Shown here: piece after piece, positions 1 through 7,185 of the stretch | Layout of the letters: each line of letters opens with the position of its first letter | Numbering within the stretch: the first letter of the stretch is position 1 | DNA from: a virus | DNA: 20,222 nucleotides | Direction: 5' to 3' (one strand) | Virus record (IMG/VR): IMGVR_UViG_3300025778_000100 | Location: 1-20,222 of that record | Position numbers and translations under genes: made by a program | The notes under the pieces: model-generated | The model's database searches: none | What the model saw: only the letters and a program-made list of their open reading frames with translations | Told to the model about the DNA's origin: nothing

Positions 1-57
1 AGAGAACCAAGCCGTCCGAGATCTGGGCAAGCCGGTGATGAAAAACGGTGTGCTCAT
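1..57 (-). CDS. Sulfotransferase-like protein, N-terminal fragment (cut by window edge)
   Basis: Only 19 codons are inside the window: MSTPFFITGLPRSRTAWFS. A beta-strand (FFIT) followed by GLPRSRTAW matches the 5'-phosphosulfate-binding loop of PAPS-dependent sulfotransferases, whose usual form is xPRSGTTxL. That loop is also a variant P-loop, so a nucleotide kinase is the main alternative. The ATG at 57 overlaps the TGA of the preceding 71-residue gene (ATGA), so it continues the late operon. If the rest of the gene fits, the enzyme could decorate a host or virion glycan or a small molecule. The loop is seen; the function is inferred from a short stretch. Confidence 0.55.
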   Translation of the reverse strand, partial: MSTPFFITGLPRSRTAWFS

Positions 58-269
58 GGACCCGTTAGCGCCGCGATGATGGCGTTGACCGCAGTGACAA
101 TCTGCGTGGTGGTTGGGCTGGCTGGCAGCGGGGTGATAGCAGAACAGGACTTCTGCAAATTGCTCACCGCATTGGCCAGCGTGACGTTGTATTGATAGTA
201 GGCCGGCACCGGCTGACCATTGGGCTGCACCCATGGGCTAGGCGCGACTGGGGATACCTTGACAACCAT
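54..269 (-). CDS. Small hypothetical protein of the tail operon (71 aa)
   Basis: I do not recognise this protein. It is rich in Pro, Val, Ala and Thr. The N-terminal half is Pro-rich (VAPSPWVQPNGQPVP), and the C-terminal half (about residues 46-71) could form an amphipathic helix ending TGP. There is no signal peptide or membrane segment. Its ATG at 269 shares a base with the TGA of the gp10-like gene (TGATG), and its own stop overlaps the start of the sulfotransferase-like gene. Translation is therefore probably coupled on both sides. The position directly after the tail hub gene suggests a minor tail or assembly role, but that is only context. Confidence 0.7.
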   Translation of the reverse strand: MVVKVSPVAPSPWVQPNGQPVPAYYQYNVTLANAVSNLQKSCSAITPLPASPTTTQIVTAVNAIIAALTGP

Positions 270-1684
270 CAGCCAATCTCTGCTGCCAGCAATGCCACTT
301 TATAGGGATCACTCGACGATAGCTCAAACACCCGATCCTGACTCAAGCCCCGCCGTTCAATCCCCAGCCGGTTGAACTTGATGCGCTGTGCGGTGGCACC
401 GATCAGACCGACAGGCTGGAAGAACTCCGACGTGTAGCTGGACGAGTCAAACGTCTGGCGCAGCATCATCTGCGGATTGTCCACCGTTGAAATGCCACCC
501 GTCTCAGCCTGTATCTCAAGCCAAGAGATCCGAAACGCATTGGATGTCGTCTGAGGCAGCGCCCGCCAGCTCCTCAACCATTTCCGCCGCTGACCGGCGT
601 CAGTGTAGGTGTTGAGGTTGTAGGCGTAGAGGTTGCCAACGTTGTAATCCCCCACCACAACCTTGCCCGCAAAGAACTGACAGGTGGCCGTCTGGTGCCG
701 GGAGAAGTTGCCGTTGCTGAAGGCAAGCCGTTTGTGCCAAGCGGGATAACCCAACTGTCTCGTTGCGGTGAGGTCCAGCACCCAGGTCTCATTACCCGAC
801 GGGAAAGTGATCTGGTAGAAGTAATGGCCTTCTTGTTGGTAGGCATAGGCGATGGCGTCCGTCAGCGTGGGATACTGAGCCGTGGCGTATTCCATGCCAT
901 GGGTTGAGACCCGCTCCGGTTGGTATCCATTGGCAAGGTAGACCACGCCCTGGCCTTGGTCGTTCTGCGAGAGCCACAGCAGGTTGTCACCAACATTGCA
1001 GATCGAACCCTGTGCGATGCACCCAATCTCAAGCGACACACCGTCTAGGCGCTGGAAGGCAAACGGGGATAACCCAGCATTCACCCACACAAACGTCCCG
1101 CGTTCCTTGAACACGTATATCTGCCGGTGAAGCTCGCCGATGCCGACGATGTTCGAAAGCTTGCCGTTTTCGACGCCGTAGTTCAGCGCCGGCCAGCTGG
1201 TCAGGTCGTTGATGGACGATTGCCAGATATTGGATGTGCCGTTCTGGCTGACCACACCAAAGCCGTCCTGGTACACCGCAAGGCCGGGATTGCTGAAGGG
1301 CAGGCTGATGGAGTTAAGCGCACCGTTGACGATGCTATATCCCCCGATGCCATCAAACAGCGCCACTTGGGTTGCGTTGGCGATCATGGAGACTTGACCG
1401 GAGCCCGTGGCGATATTCCCAAGCAGCGACACGTTGAAGTTTGAAGTGACGATATAAACGCCCGTCCCCGACACCACGTAGAGGTTGCCGTTGAAGGTCA
1501 GCATGCCGCGAATGGGGCCATTGCCCACCGTTGCCAGGAGATCCAGACCCGGTGTGCCATAGAACGCACCGACCTGTGCGCCTTGCTTGGTCTCTACGAT
1601 CTCAGGATAGAGGTTGATGCACTGCTCAAGCGATAGGTCCCGCGAGCGGGAGACGTAAGCTGTGCCGAGGAAGGGCGTCTTCAT
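269..1684 (-). CDS. P22 gp10-like tail hub / packaged DNA stabilization protein
   Basis: This 471-residue protein matches the length of P22 gp10 (about 472) and its style. It opens with a short 'CINLYPEIVETKQGAQVGAFYGTPGLDLL' type region, here seen as INLYPE near residues 24-29 and YGTPGLDLL near 42-50. It then shows repeated beta-propeller-like blades (GPIRGMLTFNGNLYVVSG, IVGIGELHRQIYVF) and a C-terminal beta-sandwich-like part. In P22, gp10 sits below the gp4 ring, closes the portal channel after packaging and carries the tailspikes. The ATG at 1684 overlaps the upstream TGA (ATGA) behind a GGAGG site. The gp4-like gene is two genes upstream, as expected for a tail module. Function is by family resemblance. 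Confidence 0.82.
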   Translation of the reverse strand: MKTPFLGTAYVSRSRDLSLEQCINLYPEIVETKQGAQVGAFYGTPGLDLLATVGNGPIRGMLTFNGNLYVVSGTGVYIVTSNFNVSLLGNIATGSGQVSMIANATQVALFDGIGGYSIVNGALNSISLPFSNPGLAVYQDGFGVVSQNGTSNIWQSSINDLTSWPALNYGVENGKLSNIVGIGELHRQIYVFKERGTFVWVNAGLSPFAFQRLDGVSLEIGCIAQGSICNVGDNLLWLSQNDQGQGVVYLANGYQPERVSTHGMEYATAQYPTLTDAIAYAYQQEGHYFYQITFPSGNETWVLDLTATRQLGYPAWHKRLAFSNGNFSRHQTATCQFFAGKVVVGDYNVGNLYAYNLNTYTDAGQRRKWLRSWRALPQTTSNAFRISWLEIQAETGGISTVDNPQMMLRQTFDSSSYTSEFFQPVGLIGATAQRIKFNRLGIERRGLSQDRVFELSSSDPYKVALLAAEIG

Positions 1685-1935
1685 TCACCCTCCATCCAAT
1701 GGTTGAGATATCTTGCCTGCAAGCCCGTCAAAGCCGCCAGCATGACATGCGTGCCCGCATTGTCCCCATGACACCAGCCTAGCGTCGTGTCCCTGTTGGG
1801 AGCCGCGTAGGCGTAAGCGATGGCCACAATCTCGCCACGCTTGGCTTCTTCCAGAATGCGTTCGAGATCCGCCACGATGTCAGCGTCTGCTGTGCCGGGA
1901 GGAACTCTGCCAAACGGCGAAATGACTTCACCCAT
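1681..1935 (-). CDS. Small conserved-type hypothetical protein between gp4-like and gp10-like genes (84 aa)
   Basis: This is an acidic, mostly helical small protein. An amphipathic helix near residues 19-34 (DIVADLERILEEAKRG) is followed by a strand EIVAIAYAYA, a GWCHGDN turn near residues 53-59, and a C-terminal helix. The pattern resembles small proteins I have seen in other phage structural operons, but I cannot name a function. The start is supported by GGAGG six bases ahead and by TGATG overlap with the gp4-like stop. The stop overlaps the gp10-like ATG. It may be an assembly factor or a minor virion protein; only its position supports this. Confidence 0.75.
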   Translation of the reverse strand: MGEVISPFGRVPPGTADADIVADLERILEEAKRGEIVAIAYAYAAPNRDTTLGWCHGDNAGTHVMLAALTGLQARYLNHWMEGE

Positions 1936-2669
1936 CAGGTTCCTCCGGCGCGATCTCGGTAGATGTTGTAAGTCGGAGATGCGCGGCTCACGATCTCCGG
2001 ATCAAACACCGCCTTGATCGGCGTCATGTTCGTCCGCTTGATGTTGCCAAGCGCTTTGGCTGCGGAACGCACCAACAGCGGGTTGGCTTCCGCGTCGGTG
2101 AAGTAGGGCTGAAGCTCAAGGGCGAGGTTTGTCGTTATTGCCAGCTTGTAGCCCAGCGGCAGCGACATGTTCGTCGAGAGCGTCGGGAACTCTTGGAGCT
2201 GGAGGTAGCTGTCAAAATACAGCGTGTAGCTGATCTGAGGCACCGGGAAAATGTTGATGATCCCCAGCGGATATTGAGGGTCATAGAACAGCGTGTCGGG
2301 TATGTTGGAACTGTTGGTCTTCAGACCGATCAGGTTCCACTGGGTCTGATCAATGACCGCCATGTCATAGTCGTTGTTGTTGGTGTCGCGGATCCGCGCT
2401 CGACCTGGTCCTTCAGGAATGCGAAGGGGGCGAACGGATACGCCCGTCCCCCCCGTTCCACACGTGTACACAGCGGTGCCAGGAACGAGAGTGAAGGACT
2501 GTTCCAGGTTGGCATACGTGACAAGGTTCTCATTTGACCATGAGTCCATAAGGTCGTTGAGGACGTTCAGGCCCAGCTGCGCGTCGGAACTGTTGAGAGT
2601 TTCCGTCGCGGCATACACCCCAAGCTTCTGGAGTGCGTCTAGGATCAGCTGGCCTGCGTTTACGGTCAT
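1935..2669 (-). CDS. P22 gp4-like tail accessory factor
   Basis: The N terminus (AGQLILDALQKLGVYAATET followed by LNVLNDLMDSWSNENL) matches the P22 tail accessory factor gp4 family, which forms a dodecameric ring under the portal and extends the head-tail conduit. At 244 residues it is longer than P22 gp4 (about 166). The extra length lies in a central beta-rich part (about residues 50-150) with an 'IINIFPVPQ' strand pair typical of gp4 relatives in other podoviruses. The C-terminal helices (AITTNLALELQPYF, LVRSAAKALGNIKR) are also typical. The start overlaps the upstream stop (ATGA). Assignment is from family pattern. Confidence 0.82.
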   Translation of the reverse strand: MTVNAGQLILDALQKLGVYAATETLNSSDAQLGLNVLNDLMDSWSNENLVTYANLEQSFTLVPGTAVYTCGTGGTGVSVRPLRIPEGPGRARIRDTNNNDYDMAVIDQTQWNLIGLKTNSSNIPDTLFYDPQYPLGIINIFPVPQISYTLYFDSYLQLQEFPTLSTNMSLPLGYKLAITTNLALELQPYFTDAEANPLLVRSAAKALGNIKRTNMTPIKAVFDPEIVSRASPTYNIYRDRAGGT

Positions 2670-3019
2670 GACGGTTCTTTCTGCCTACCGCGCTTCGGAG
2701 CCAGCTCACGCTCTTCCTCGGCACTGTGAACGAGCTTGTCACCGACCCACTTGGGATACTCCTCGGGAATGTAGTCCGGTGCAGGAGGAATTGCCGCTGC
2801 TTGGGCGAAGGCTTCCGGCGAAGACGATCCGATGGTGTAATATCCTTGGGCGCGGTGTTGCTCCTCCTGGTCCACATTATACACCAAGACCGGCGGATAT
2901 TTATCGGGCGTGCCTTGCCAGTTTGCCTTTTTGTCGGAAAGGTATTCCTCGACCTTTTCCGTCTTTCCCCGCTGGCTGTGCGGGTGATGCATGTGCTTCG
3001 GGTACTCGTTGTGTTCCAT
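2666..3019 (-). CDS. Hypothetical charged small protein in the tail operon (117 aa)
   Basis: I chose the ATG at 3019 (MEHNEYPKHM) because GCGAGG lies just upstream. The longer reading from 3058 has no ribosome site and runs deeper into the glycosyltransferase gene. The protein starts His-rich (KHMHHPHSQRG), has a KANWQGTPDKYPPVLVYN segment, a Pro/Tyr-rich middle (PPAPDYIPEEYPKWVGD), and a strongly charged C terminus ending with KRGRQKEPS. There is no membrane segment. The YP-rich sentences resemble small phage proteins that lie between coat and tail genes, without known function. Its stop overlaps the gp4-like start. Confidence 0.65.
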   Translation of the reverse strand: MEHNEYPKHMHHPHSQRGKTEKVEEYLSDKKANWQGTPDKYPPVLVYNVDQEEQHRAQGYYTIGSSSPEAFAQAAAIPPAPDYIPEEYPKWVGDKLVHSAEEERELAPKRGRQKEPS

Positions 3020-3740
3020 CGATAGTCCTCGCCCGGTCTCTGAAGGTGGAAACACCATCGGTCAGTGTGCCGGTCCACGTCTTGGACCCACGGTGCTTAA
3101 AGGCAATGTCAGGATCAACCCACATCTCATAGCCGGCAGCGGTGAGTGCGTTGGAGAACGCATAGTCCTCACCCCACCACCATTCGTCCGCACCTGGGCC
3201 TGAGTTGAACACGGCGTGGTATTTCACACGCTCGCCGCTGATCTCCACGTCACGGAACACCGGAGCCTTGTAATACAGGTCCTCCAGCACATGGCGCTTG
3301 ATACGCAGGAAACCTGTAGGAACATGCGTTGCCATGATCAGGCCATCACGTTCCACCAGCTTGCGGGTGTCTGCATGAGCCGCCAAGGACACCGGCCAGT
3401 CGGGCTTGTCCTGTTTCTTCGGGTACACGCCGCAAATCACATCTTCCGGGCGGTTCAAAAACTCAATGACCTTGTGTGCCGGCCAGCCGAGGTCGTCATC
3501 AAGGAAGAAGAGATCCGTAGCCGCAGGCGTGTCCAGAAACTCCGCCACCATCTTGCTGCGGGCCTTTGCGATGAACGGGTCACCGCATCGCTGAGCCCAG
3601 CCCCTGGTGAACCCGGCCTTCTCGCAGGCTGCGTCTGTAGCCAGGGCTGAACGCAAAAAATCCACCGTGACTTTGTGATCTAACGAGGGAGTCGCGAAAA
3701 TCACGTAGGTCACGGTGGATATCCAGTCGGGGAGGAACAC
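2901..3740 (-). CDS. GT-A fold glycosyltransferase-like protein in the structural operon
   Basis: The protein begins TYVIFATPSLDHKVTVDF, has RCGDPFIAKARSKM near residues 51-64, and then FFLDDDLGW near 78-86, a DxD-type metal and sugar-nucleotide site. Near residues 138-147 is THVPTGFLRI, near 187-193 WWWGEDY, and near 210-216 DPDIAFKH, with a His that often completes the metal site in this fold. These features fit a family of small phage GT-A glycosyltransferases. It would transfer a sugar to a virion protein, host glycan or DNA base; which one cannot be read here. The start is a GTG just after the decoration-gene stop. The last 39 residues are basic, low-complexity and overlap the next gene by 119 bases, so the catalytic part probably ends near residue 225. 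Confidence 0.75.
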   Translation of the reverse strand: MFLPDWISTVTYVIFATPSLDHKVTVDFLRSALATDAACEKAGFTRGWAQRCGDPFIAKARSKMVAEFLDTPAATDLFFLDDDLGWPAHKVIEFLNRPEDVICGVYPKKQDKPDWPVSLAAHADTRKLVERDGLIMATHVPTGFLRIKRHVLEDLYYKAPVFRDVEISGERVKYHAVFNSGPGADEWWWGEDYAFSNALTAAGYEMWVDPDIAFKHRGSKTWTGTLTDGVSTFRDRARTIDGTQRVPEAHASPAQPAGKDGKGRGIPFRQKGKLARHAR

Positions 3741-3754
3741 ACCCCGAGACAGTA

Positions 3755-4819
3755 TTACGGCGCAGCCACCAAGCCAAGCGAAACCAGAGCCGCGTGGTCA
3801 GCGGTCGGTCCACCGTTCATGCTGGTGTAGGCGGTGGAGGAACCAGCCGCAGGCACCGCACCGGGGAACACGCCGATGGTGTAGGTTTCCGACGGAGGCA
3901 CAATCGCCGCCGAAGTGTTGTTGACGTAGGTGATCGCCACCGTGTTCGCAGCCGACACGCGATAACCACCAATGCCGAGACCCGTGGTGAAGGTCGGCTT
4001 GTTGACGTAGATCTGCATGTTGGCGTTGATGCCAGGCACGGTGAACGTCTGTTCCGCCGTGGTGTTCGCAGCCACCGAGGTCGGGGTCAGCGTGGCGGTC
4101 ACGGTCTTCAGCACCGGAGCAACCTGAATCTCGGGCGAGGCGTAGATCAGGTAGCTTTCCGCAGCGGTCGGCGTGATGGTTGCAGCCGTCAGGTTCTGGT
4201 AGGTGATGCCGAGCGTGTTGGCAGCCACGGCGCGAGCACCGAGGACGGCCAGACCAGCCTGAGAAGCCGCCTTGTTGACGATGACCGGCGAGCCAGCCGC
4301 CAGACCCGACACCGTGAACTGCTGTTCAATGGCCGTGTTCGGACCCACCGCCGTCGGGGTGAGCGTAGCCGTCAGCAGCATGGTGGCCGGGATGGCGGTG
4401 ACAAGGTAGGTTTCACCGGCAGTCGGGGTGATGGCAGCCGCCGTGTCGTTGGCGAAGTTCACCGCCAGCGTGTTGGTGGCCGATACGCGAGCCGACGGGG
4501 ACAGAGCCAGACCCGCCTGCGTGGTGGGCTTGGTCACCACGACCAGCTGGCCGGTGGCAAGACCCGTGACCGTCAGGGTCTGTTCAGCAGCCGTGTTGGC
4601 GGCAACAGACACCGGGGTCAGCGTCACAGCGTAGGTGGTCACCACACCCACATAGCCCTTCAGGGAGCCTTGCGAGGCCGGCTGCACGATGCCGGGGTTG
4701 GCACCGTAGAAGCCGATCAGGTCGGTGGACGAGGCACCAAGGACAGTGCCTTGGCTGTTCTGATCCGAAAGTTGCTTCGGACCCTTCGTGGCAGTGGAGG
4801 CGGCGGAGACGACGGGCAT
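3755..4819 (-). CDS. Head decoration / head-fibre-like protein with three tandem repeats
   Basis: The N-terminal arm (residues 1-58) contains STDLIGFYGANPGIVQP, a segment I associate with capsid-bound decoration or head-fibre proteins. Three repeats of about 80 residues follow (about 64-143, 148-226 and 238-318). Each starts LTPxxVxxNTxxEQ and carries a central V-x-K-x-x-x-x-x-GL strand, ends xxNTxxIxYxNxTxAxIxP and then a Tyr strand, consistent with small all-beta Ig-like domains. The C terminus repeats an Ala/Ser-rich stem. AAGGAA eight bases before the ATG supports the start. It lies two genes after the coat gene, as decoration proteins often do. The protein is very rich in Ala, Thr, Val and Pro with almost no Cys or Trp. 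A tail fibre is the alternative. Confidence 0.65.
   Translation of the reverse strand: MPVVSAASTATKGPKQLSDQNSQGTVLGASSTDLIGFYGANPGIVQPASQGSLKGYVGVVTTYAVTLTPVSVAANTAAEQTLTVTGLATGQLVVVTKPTTQAGLALSPSARVSATNTLAVNFANDTAAAITPTAGETYLVTAIPATMLLTATLTPTAVGPNTAIEQQFTVSGLAAGSPVIVNKAASQAGLAVLGARAVAANTLGITYQNLTAATITPTAAESYLIYASPEIQVAPVLKTVTATLTPTSVAANTTAEQTFTVPGINANMQIYVNKPTFTTGLGIGGYRVSAANTVAITYVNNTSAAIVPPSETYTIGVFPGAVPAAGSSTAYTSMNGGPTADHAALVSLGLVAAP
3866..4630 (-). repeat. Three tandem ~240-bp coding repeats in the decoration gene
   Basis: The three repeat units lie about at 4391-4630, 4142-4378 and 3866-4108. They are similar at the protein level and partly at DNA level, for example the stretches coding for NTxxEQTxTV recur at about 4570-4600, 4320-4345 and 4040-4065. 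The similarity suggests duplication of one domain followed by divergence, and recombination between units could change repeat number. Confidence 0.75.
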
Positions 4820-4831
4820 GGTTCTGGTTCC

Positions 4832-5056
4832 TTACGAGGGCTTTACGAGCAGCATCTGCGGGTTGGACCAGCGTGTTTCCATGCCGGTCTTGATGGATTG
4901 AGCAATGGCGTCCTTGAACGGACCAAGCACTTCCTTGGTTGCCATCGGGCCGACCGGGAGGACACGGCCATCCTCAGTCCGCTCGACGACAACCTGGTAG
5001 AGATCCACCTTGAAGGGCGACTTCCACCCTTTAGGCATCTTTTTCCGTTCGAACAT
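4832..5056 (-). CDS. Small hypothetical protein directly after the coat gene (74 aa)
   Basis: The ATG at 5056 is preceded by GAGG at five bases. The overlapping frame starting at 5067 has no such site and a Ser/Arg-rich composition, so it is rejected. The protein has a basic start (MFERKKMPKGWKSPFKV), a strand pair DLYQVVVERTEDGRVLPVGP and a helix near residues 38-58. I do not recognise a family. Its place between the coat and decoration genes suggests a minor head protein or assembly factor. Confidence 0.7.
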   Translation of the reverse strand: MFERKKMPKGWKSPFKVDLYQVVVERTEDGRVLPVGPMATKEVLGPFKDAIAQSIKTGMETRWSNPQMLLVKPS

Positions 5057-5067
5057 CTTTGCCTCAA

Positions 5068-6261
5068 TCAGCCGGTCAGGCGCACGCCCAGTTCGGGGTA
5101 GAAGGTGGTGGTGCCGTAAAGGATATCGATTCTCGCTGGGAATACATCGTTATTGATGTCGTAAGCCCGGATGATCCGCATCGAGATACCCTTGTAGGTC
5201 TCGCGAGCCTTGAAGTCGACGCCTTCCGGCAGCTCCAGCGGCACGGTGACGAGACCGAAGCAATCCTTCACAAAGCCGACGTTCTGCGGGTAGGTCACGT
5301 TGGCCGAACCGGAGATGACCGTCACACCGGCGAGGTTCGCAGGCGAGACCGACACGGTCTGGTAGGCACCCGTGGTGCTGATGGCCGGGTAGATCGGCAG
5401 CGTGGCGTTGCCGCTCGCATCCGACGAGACCGGGCCGGTGACCAGGAAGTTTTGCAGAGCACCAGTGGACTTGCGGGACTTCGGGTTGATCGCATACACG
5501 CCCGCAATGGTGATGACTTCACCGCCGAGGAACATGTTGGTGCGCGAAGCCGTCCAGCCGTTGGTGACCAGGCTGGAACCGGTCTGGCTGGCGCCGTTGA
5601 CCACGCCCGTACCGGCATAGTTACCGTTGGTCAGGTTGGCGACGTTCTGGTCTTCGTAGATCTCGAAGTTGGCGATGTTCGCCAAGTAACCCTTCAGGGC
5701 CGGTTCAGCCACCGACTTCACGTACACGCCGATCAGCGCATTCGCCAGCGCCCAGTAGGCGGCGGGGTTCAGCACCAGAACGCGACCGTCTTGCGGCACA
5801 GCGCCTTCGTCCATCCGCTGACCGACAGCGGCCAGAGCGGCGAAGCTGTTCGGAGCCGTACCAGCACCCTGCGGGCCGACCCAGTTCTGAAGGGAGGTGG
5901 TGTTCTGGAGAACGTCGTAGTCCAGCTGGTTGGCCAGTTCGGCAGCCGCCGGCTTGATGTACCGCTCGGAGAACTCTTCCACCGTGAGCGTCAGATCCTG
6001 AGACGAGAACTGGAAGTCCACGTGCTTCTGGTTGGAGATCGTGATGCTGGTGGACGGTTCGCTGATGTCCTGGATGGACAGGCCCGGACCCGAGGACACG
6101 AGGAAGCGGTTGGGCTTGCGGATCGTGACCGAGGAACCGATCTTGACGAACTGGTTCTCGAACTGGCGGTTCACCTTACCGGCGGCGACCAGGTTGTTTT
6201 CGAGGATAACCAGCGTCTCCTTGGTGATGACGCTAGGATTAAGAAGAGCGTTGTTAGACAT
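5068..6261 (-). CDS. Major capsid (coat) protein, P22-type HK97 fold
   Basis: The 397-residue protein has the P22 coat layout. An N-terminal arm contains TKETLVILENNLVAAGKVNR. Next comes an E-loop-like region with VTIRKPNRF, and a spine with DLTLTVEEFSERYIKPAAAELANQLD near residues 89-114. A VLVLNPAAYWALANAL segment lies near 161-176. An extra beta-rich insertion near residues 225-295 contains GGEVITIAGVYAINPKSR, equivalent to the P22 I-domain (KISFAGV in P22). The C terminus has RIIRAYDINNDVFPARIDILYG, typical for the P-domain. P22 coat is about 430 residues. The ATG at 6261 is preceded by AAGGAAG. The scaffold gene lies directly upstream, as in P22. Confidence 0.88.
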   Translation of the reverse strand: MSNNALLNPSVITKETLVILENNLVAAGKVNRQFENQFVKIGSSVTIRKPNRFLVSSGPGLSIQDISEPSTSITISNQKHVDFQFSSQDLTLTVEEFSERYIKPAAAELANQLDYDVLQNTTSLQNWVGPQGAGTAPNSFAALAAVGQRMDEGAVPQDGRVLVLNPAAYWALANALIGVYVKSVAEPALKGYLANIANFEIYEDQNVANLTNGNYAGTGVVNGASQTGSSLVTNGWTASRTNMFLGGEVITIAGVYAINPKSRKSTGALQNFLVTGPVSSDASGNATLPIYPAISTTGAYQTVSVSPANLAGVTVISGSANVTYPQNVGFVKDCFGLVTVPLELPEGVDFKARETYKGISMRIIRAYDINNDVFPARIDILYGTTTFYPELGVRLTG

Positions 6262-6291
6262 CCGAGGCTTCCTTATGACGCCCCGGATGTC
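6257..6291 (-). promoter_or_regulatory. Inverted repeat around the coat start codon
   Basis: Arms GACATCCG (6257-6264) and CGGATGTC (6284-6291) are perfect 8-bp complements with a 19-base loop. On the minus-strand mRNA the 3' arm contains the coat AUG (6259-6261), while the AAGGAAG ribosome site lies in the loop. The stem could hide the start codon until ribosomes finishing the scaffold gene melt it. The repeat is visible; regulation is inferred. Confidence 0.4.
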
Positions 6292-6297
6292 CGAGGC

Positions 6298-7185
6298 TTA
6301 ACGGCGACGAGAGGCAGCAATTTCGGAGGCTCGCCTTGCAGCGTACTCCTCCATGGTTTCCTGGTCGGGAGATTTGGGACCGGCGTTGGAACGCGAACCA
6401 ACAGGCTTGATTGGATCAGGCTTGCGGCTCGGCGTCGGTGCTTCAGACTGAGCACTCAACCGGGCTTCGATCTTCCCAATTTCACGAACAGCCTGGATCG
6501 GGTCCAGTTTGGCAATCCTTGCCGCAGTCTCGGGGTTCTGCCCGAGATAGTACGCGACAGCGGGACCGTCTTCGGACTCAAGCATGGCCTGCGCCATCGG
6601 CAGACTGATCTGGAGATCGTCGCGTTCGGCAACCGCCTCGAAGTCGGGGTGGTCAGCCATGAACGTTGCGCGGCGATCAGACCATTGAGCCTGTGTGCGC
6701 TCCATCTGAGCCTTTTGGCTTTCCTGAGAAACCCGTTGCCGCTCCTCTGCCCTCGCAAGCTGTTCAGCTCGGCGTGAGGACCAGTTAATCAGAGCCTCGT
6801 CATACGAATCAGGGTCGTCGAACTGATGCCGCGCGGGGCGGGGATCGTCCGTCTCGACCTTCTTCGCCTCGGCCTTGGTGCTGATAGCTTCCAAAGCACG
6901 AGAGAGGTCCTGCTGGAGTTGCGTGGCCTTCTCTTCAGCCGCCCGCCTCTTGTTGCGCTCAATAGTAATTTCGCGCTTCAACCAAGCCGGTGTGCCATCG
7001 GACTTGTCGTCCTTTGGACTTTCGCCTGCGGATTTCTCAGCAGTATCTGCCTTATCCTCTTTTTCCGGCTTGTCGTCAACTTGACCAGTCGGGTTAGCCT
7101 TGAACTGGGGGAAGTCCGAGGTCGCTGACGTCGGAGGCCCCGCCTTGGGGGTTGCTTCCATCGTCGTTGCGAGTTGATCCGGCAT
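6298..7185 (-). CDS. Scaffold protein, P22 gp8-like
   Basis: The protein has 295 residues, close to P22 gp8 (303). It is charged and mostly helical. An acidic, Lys/Asp/Glu-rich stretch lies near residues 35-65, followed by a long coiled coil with QLQQDLSRALEA near 89-100, and REQLARAEERQ-type heptads near 138-168. A compact region (DFEAVAERDDLQISLPMAQAMLE) follows near 181-203, then a Pro/Lys-rich linker and a basic end (AASRRR). In P22 the basic C-terminal helices bind coat. The start at 7185 has GAAGGA seven bases upstream, so the first 92 bases lie inside the portal gene. Order portal-scaffold-coat is as in P22. Confidence 0.82.
   Translation of the reverse strand: MPDQLATTMEATPKAGPPTSATSDFPQFKANPTGQVDDKPEKEDKADTAEKSAGESPKDDKSDGTPAWLKREITIERNKRRAAEEKATQLQQDLSRALEAISTKAEAKKVETDDPRPARHQFDDPDSYDEALINWSSRRAEQLARAEERQRVSQESQKAQMERTQAQWSDRRATFMADHPDFEAVAERDDLQISLPMAQAMLESEDGPAVAYYLGQNPETAARIAKLDPIQAVREIGKIEARLSAQSEAPTPSRKPDPIKPVGSRSNAGPKSPDQETMEEYAARRASEIAASRRR

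Noticed and set aside
2666-3058. Longer start at 3058 for the 117-residue protein
   Set aside because: No ribosome site lies before it, while GCGAGG precedes the ATG at 3019.
3794-5101. A 435-codon open frame on the plus strand opposite the decoration gene
   Set aside because: It is antisense to the repeat protein, very rich in Arg, Gly and His with no motif, and has no ribosome site. The frame stays open because of GC-rich Ala/Thr codons on the other strand.
5059-6777. A 572-codon plus-strand frame opposite the coat and scaffold genes
   Set aside because: It crosses two real genes, is Arg/Val/Gly/Asp-rich, has no recognisable domain and no start signal; the minus-strand coat and scaffold assignments are strong.
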